Shown here in pieces: positions 45,798 to 48,591 of a stretch of DNA of 48,591 nt. Within the stretch, counting starts at the first letter, position 1. Each line of letters starts with the position of its first letter. Both the position numbers and the translations under genes were made by a program. The notes under the pieces are model-generated. The model worked only from the letters and a program-made list of their open reading frames with translations, was not told the DNA's origin and made no database searches. This DNA is from Nitrospinota bacterium (GTDB taxonomy: Bacteria > Nitrospinota_A > UBA7883), in contig JAOUMU010000009.1 of assembly GCA_029881335.1 (NCBI GenBank), positions 1 through 48,591 on the forward strand. Reading direction: 5' to 3'.

Positions 45798-45950
45798 TTA
45801 GTGGTAGTAGGTGCTACCCACGGTGCGGGCGACATAGTTGCTGCAGCCGGAGCTACCAGAGCCCGACGCCACAACCGCCACCGGTTTAGTCTTCTTGATT
45901 ACGGGTTTGGAGTAGGCCTTTTTCTCCTCGGTCTTTCCCAGATTGTCCAT
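45798..45950 (-). CDS. RiPP precursor peptide (50 residues)
   Basis: A small gene at the head of the operon. ATG 45950 is preceded by AAGGGG at five-base spacing, and a consensus-like promoter lies just upstream. The N-terminal half is charged (MDNLGKTEEKKA) and contains Y13-S-K-P16-V-I18, matching the YxxPxL/I leader motif that PqqD-like B1 proteins bind in lasso systems. A hydrophobic PVAVVA stretch (23-28) leads to a Ser/Gly linker and the likely core GCSNYVARTVGSTYYH (residues 35-50), with a single Cys36, three Tyr, two Thr and a C-terminal His. No stop-to-start coupling with the next gene; a hairpin follows. The cleavage site and modifications are not known. Confidence 0.82.
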   Translation of the reverse strand: MDNLGKTEEKKAYSKPVIKKTKPVAVVASGSGSSGCSNYVARTVGSTYYH

Positions 45951-45986
45951 TTTAACCCCTTAGTAAAGTTGTTCATTGTTGGCACA

Positions 45987-46015
45987 AATCTAATACAGGC
46001 TCACATGTTTGTCAA
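45987..46015 (-). promoter_or_regulatory. Sigma70-type promoter of the RiPP operon
   Basis: Minus strand: perfect -35 TTGACA (46015-46010), 17-nt spacer, -10 TAGATT (45992-45987; four of six). The predicted transcript would start about 30 bases before the precursor ATG. Confidence 0.65.
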
Positions 46016-46053
46016 TTATATTTATATGAGTTTGTTACAGAAAATATGTTCTT

Positions 46054-46078
46054 GCGCTTATGATATTCGTCATAGCGC
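46054..46078. promoter_or_regulatory. Inverted repeat upstream of the RiPP promoter
   Basis: GCGC, T, TATGA, spacer TATTCG, TCATA, GCGC: nine paired bases per arm with one unpaired T. It is about 40 bases upstream of the -35 box of the RiPP promoter and 106 bases before the plus-strand gene at 46184. It fits an operator for either, or a small hairpin. Confidence 0.4.
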
Positions 46079-46183
46079 GCAGACCTGCTCCTGCGTGAGC
46101 ATGGTGTGGTAACATCGTACAGGTTGTAACCGGCGCGGCTGACAAATTGGCTGCGCCTTTTGATTTTTCTGTCAGGAGTATCA

Positions 46184-46753
46184 ATGGACAAGTTTGGAAA
46201 GCTCTTTGTTAAAGCCTCGGTGATTTATCTTTCGCTAGGAGCGCTGTTCGGCCTGCATATGGCGGTGGCCGACCATGGCTACACGCAGTTAAGATTCATC
46301 CACGTGCACTTCATGCTCATCGGCTTCATGGCCATGATGATTTTCGGCGTGGGGTACCATATTCTACCCCGCTTCAACGCCAAGCCTCTGCCATACCCCG
46401 CCTTGGTCCCAGTCCACTTTTGGCTGGCCAACGCGGGGCTTATGGGCATGGGAGCGCTATACGTGGCAGGCGCGTTTTCTGAAACCGGCGCGCCCAGGAT
46501 GCTGTTTGGTCTGTTCGGCTTGATGGAAGCCTCCGGCATGTTCATCTTCACCGCTAATATATACAGCGTGCTCACCGAGGAGAAAAGGCCCGAGCCTTTC
46601 ACGGTGGCCACTGCGGCCCAGAGTGGCCAGGCGCCCAAGTCGGTGGAAAATGCGGCGATGGCCCAGGAGGTCAAGCTTTCTCCGGCCATGAAAATCTCCG
46701 AGATATTGGAAAAATACCTCACCTGGAGGAAGCCATGGCCGAGGAGGGATTAG
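46184..46753 (+). CDS. Small heme-copper-oxidase subunit I-like membrane protein
   Basis: A 189-residue protein with four membrane segments (about residues 8-28, 35-58, 72-92, 100-122) and a soluble C-terminal tail. FIHVHFMLIGFMAMMIFGVG and YHILPRF resemble the heme-ligand helices of cbb3/NorB-type subunit I, with His residues suited to binding heme. It is far too short for a full oxidase. Such short proteins are found with nitric oxide or redox-stress genes. AGGAG (46174-46178) fixes ATG 46184. The next gene overlaps by 19 bases. Confidence 0.7.
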   Translation: MDKFGKLFVKASVIYLSLGALFGLHMAVADHGYTQLRFIHVHFMLIGFMAMMIFGVGYHILPRFNAKPLPYPALVPVHFWLANAGLMGMGALYVAGAFSETGAPRMLFGLFGLMEASGMFIFTANIYSVLTEEKRPEPFTVATAAQSGQAPKSVENAAMAQEVKLSPAMKISEILEKYLTWRKPWPRRD

Positions 46754-47163
46754 GCGATGTGGTGAATCCCGCTGTCCGGCAGACGGCGGCCACGTTGGTG
46801 ACCCTGGGGATGGCGGCCAAGAAAGCCGGCCTGGAGCCTTACCCGCTGATGGCCCGGCTGGAGGGGAAGCAGCTGATCAGCGCTTCAGACAAGCCAAAGC
46901 CGGCCTCGCAGCCTGGAGAGGATGGCGTCTTGGGCAAGGGGATAAAGCGAGGTGAGATGGCCACTATGGATACGCTGGTAGGGGGCCTTTTGGAGGCCTA
47001 TCCGGAGACAAAGAAGGTGATGGAGGCCCACTATGGCGCGGCATGCTTCACCTGCCCCGGACAGAATACCGAAACCATAGAGCAGACCGCCTCCATCCAC
47101 GGGACATCGCCGCAGAATATCCTCGACGAGATCAACGGAATAATAAAGGAGGCTATAAAGTAG
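46735..47163 (+). CDS. DUF1858-domain protein
   Basis: A 142-residue soluble protein. The C-terminal half is a DUF1858 domain (MDTLVGGLLEAYPETKKVME, then ACFTCPGQNTETIEQTASIHG) with the CFTC cysteine pair, as in the N-terminus of ScdA and in proteins linked to hybrid-cluster proteins. The N-terminal half (residues 10-55) has a second, weaker copy-like region without cysteines. Coupled to the heme-copper-like gene, which suggests a joint role in nitrosative or redox stress; that is inference. Confidence 0.78.
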   Translation: MAEEGLGDVVNPAVRQTAATLVTLGMAAKKAGLEPYPLMARLEGKQLISASDKPKPASQPGEDGVLGKGIKRGEMATMDTLVGGLLEAYPETKKVMEAHYGAACFTCPGQNTETIEQTASIHGTSPQNILDEINGIIKEAIK

Positions 47164-47190
47164 GCGTGCCCTGCTGGGCGCAAGGGAGGG

Positions 47191-48576
47191 CTATTTCCTG
47201 GCCACGTCCCATTTCTTGTCGTACATGGTCACAAGATTGCGCCCCATCTCCTTGGAGCGGTATAGCGACTTGTCCGCCTTTTCGATGATGTCTATTGAGT
47301 CGAGCGAATCCTCCGGATAGGTGGCCACCCCCACGCTTACGCTGATCTTACCCAGGGGTTGGCGATCCGCACCGGGGAAAAAGGTCTCCTCCACCTCCTT
47401 GCGGATACGTTTGGCCACCATCTCCGCCTTCTCGCGGGGAGTCTCCGTGAGGATCAGGGCGAACTCTTCACCGCCCCATCTGGCCACGATATCCGTGTCC
47501 CTGGCGGAGCGTTTCAGGATGTCGGCCAGGGTGGTGAGTATGACGTTTCCCTGGACATGGCCGAAGGTGTCGTTGAAGTTTTTGAAGTGGTCCACATCCA
47601 CCATCAGAACGGCCATGGTGGAGCTGTATCTCTGGCACCGGCGGACTTCCTTGTCCAGCGCCCTGGTGAAGAACCGATGGTTGTATAGCTTGGTCAGGCC
47701 GTCGGTGACAGCCATCAGCTCCGCCCTTTCCAGAAGCAACGCCTTGTCTATGGCGGCGGCGGCCTGCAACGCCAACAGGCTCAGGATGTTTATCTCTCTC
47801 GGAGTAAACTTGCGAGTCCTGAAGTCGTCCACATAGAGGATTCCCACGATCTTCCCCGTCACCTTCAGAGGCGTGGCGATGAGGGAGCGTACTCCGATAT
47901 CCTTGAGTGGCCGAGTTTCAAATTCGGTCACAGCTTCGATATCCTCTATTACCGTCGGATGGTTATTGGAGAGGATATGGCCAGTGAGCCCGCCGGGACG
48001 AAGCCTCCATTCAAAACCTATCGGCAGTGCGTCCTCCTGAAAGCCGAGGCTGGCCCTTATCGTCATGGCGCTCTCCTCCTCGGTGTAGAGGGCCAGAGTC
48101 CCGGCGCTCATATCGAGAATGTTCAGGGCGGACTCCATGATCAGGTCCAGCGTCTGGCGGGTGTTGGCTGCGGATGCCAGCATGACTCCGGCGCTGTAGA
48201 GCACCTGTTGCTCGGTCAGATTGCGAGCCGTTTCCCGCTCCCGGGTTTTACTCTCCTCCAAAAGCCTCCACAGCAGCCATGTCCCCAGGGGGGGGAGCAG
48301 TTGGGCTTTCGATTTCTTGTCGTTTTCCAGATATTTCTCCACATCGGGGCTCCCGGAGACATCGATGAGAATCTCGATATCCGGCGCCTCGGCCAGGTCC
48401 CTGAAATCCTTATACAGCTCTATGCCGAGCTTTTTCGCTTCGACGATAGCGGGTCTGTTTTCGGAGCGGTGGGCGATCCCAGCGATCTTGGTCTCAGGGT
48501 TGTCCTTGAGGATTTCCATAAGAAAGCTGGCGCCTTCACCGGCGCCGATGATGCCCACACTCACCTTACCCTTCAT
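47191..48576 (-). CDS. Diguanylate cyclase with N-terminal Rossmann and GAF domains
   Basis: A 461-residue protein. Residues 4-90 form a dinucleotide-binding type Rossmann domain (VSVGIIGAGEGASFLMEIL, IAGIAHRSENRPAI, IEILIDVSGSPDVEKYL). Residues about 125-280 form a GAF domain, and 285-455 a GGDEF domain with the active GGEEF (368-372) and inhibitory RDTD (359-362) exactly five residues before it. It makes c-di-GMP from two GTP, under product inhibition. The Rossmann part suggests control by NAD(P)(H) or a related ligand. No membrane segment. GGAG nine bases before ATG 48576 supports the start. Confidence 0.9.
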   Translation of the reverse strand: MKGKVSVGIIGAGEGASFLMEILKDNPETKIAGIAHRSENRPAIVEAKKLGIELYKDFRDLAEAPDIEILIDVSGSPDVEKYLENDKKSKAQLLPPLGTWLLWRLLEESKTRERETARNLTEQQVLYSAGVMLASAANTRQTLDLIMESALNILDMSAGTLALYTEEESAMTIRASLGFQEDALPIGFEWRLRPGGLTGHILSNNHPTVIEDIEAVTEFETRPLKDIGVRSLIATPLKVTGKIVGILYVDDFRTRKFTPREINILSLLALQAAAAIDKALLLERAELMAVTDGLTKLYNHRFFTRALDKEVRRCQRYSSTMAVLMVDVDHFKNFNDTFGHVQGNVILTTLADILKRSARDTDIVARWGGEEFALILTETPREKAEMVAKRIRKEVEETFFPGADRQPLGKISVSVGVATYPEDSLDSIDIIEKADKSLYRSKEMGRNLVTMYDKKWDVARK

Positions 48577-48591
48577 TCCGACTCCACTAAT

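Larger units (their letters stand above)
31216..45950 (-). other. Putative novel RiPP biosynthetic operon (peptide + three radical SAM enzymes + lasso-type B1/B2 + exporters)
   Basis: Fifteen genes in one direction, nearly all with 4-nt start/stop overlaps and no internal gap longer than about 140 bases. The order from the promoter is: precursor peptide, radical SAM 1, exported protein, HPrK-like, radical SAM 2, GT9 glycosyltransferase, radical SAM 3, TolC-like, nucleotidyltransferase, MacA-like, ABC ATPase, MacB-like permease, ABC exporter, B2 peptidase, PqqD. A leader-binding protein, leader peptidase, modifying enzymes, exporter and a small peptide in one operon define a RiPP pathway. The combination is not one I know, and no lasso cyclase is present. 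Confidence 0.8.

Noticed and set aside
45705-46112. 135-residue plus-strand open frame opposite the precursor peptide
   Set aside because: No Shine-Dalgarno and no family likeness; it is the antisense of the precursor and its promoter.

Overview
The window reads as a stretch of a bacterial chromosome from a Gram-negative organism. Evidence for an outer membrane includes a lipoprotein TolC-type channel, MacA/MacB-like genes and a Spy-like periplasmic protein. Codon use is fairly GC-rich. The gene content (AhbC/AhbD heme synthesis, an oleABCD hydrocarbon operon, monomeric isocitrate dehydrogenase, a GH57 branching enzyme beside DUF4912, several radical SAM/SPASM enzymes) would suit a deltaproteobacterium-like or Nitrospinota-like lineage. 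The phylum cannot be fixed from this sequence alone. I see no rRNA, tRNA, CRISPR array or insertion sequence.

Layout. 1-2627 (+): the end of a FabG-like reductase and a multi-pass GT-C/PMT-type glycosyltransferase. 2581-7256 (-): a complete oleA-oleB-oleC-oleD operon for head-to-head condensation of fatty acyl groups into long-chain cis-olefins, with a good promoter in front of oleA. 7433-10227: small exported proteins, an AMMECR1-family protein, an exported rhodanese and a decayed pseudogene. 10261-15028: a hybrid histidine kinase with a degenerate receiver, galE, and a LytS/LytR-type two-component pair. 15662-18818: NAD malic enzyme, Maf and CoaE. 18926-22131: a DUF4912 protein carrying a 26-unit lysine-rich repeat, followed by a GH57 glucan branching enzyme. 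22266-25565: a CBS protein, a DoxX-like protein and monomeric NADP isocitrate dehydrogenase with a clear terminator. 26005-29164: AhbC and AhbD (siroheme-dependent heme pathway) and a Spy-like protein. 29421-31190: a large PEPCK/HPrK-fold protein of unknown function.

The most interesting part is 31216-45950 (-), which I interpret as an undescribed RiPP (ribosomally made, modified peptide) cluster. It starts with a 50-residue peptide gene missed by the usual length cut-off (45798-45950). This gene has a good promoter, a strong Shine-Dalgarno, a lasso-type leader motif YxxPxI (residues 13-18) and a Ser/Gly/Cys/Tyr-rich C-terminus. A strong 14-bp hairpin follows it. Then come, almost all with 4-nt start/stop overlaps, three different radical SAM/SPASM enzymes, an exported protein, an HPr-kinase-like protein, a GT9 glycosyltransferase, a TolC-like lipoprotein, an NTP_transf_5 nucleotidyltransferase, a MacA/MacB-type tripartite exporter (split into ATPase and permease), a peptide-type ABC exporter, a lasso B2-type leader peptidase and a PqqD-like leader-binding protein. 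There is no lasso cyclase (asparagine-synthetase homologue). The product is therefore probably not a lasso peptide but a radical-SAM-modified, possibly glycosylated or phosphorylated/nucleotidylated peptide.

46184-48576: a small heme-copper-oxidase-I-like membrane protein coupled to a DUF1858 protein, and a diguanylate cyclase fused to an N-terminal NAD(P)-binding-type Rossmann domain.
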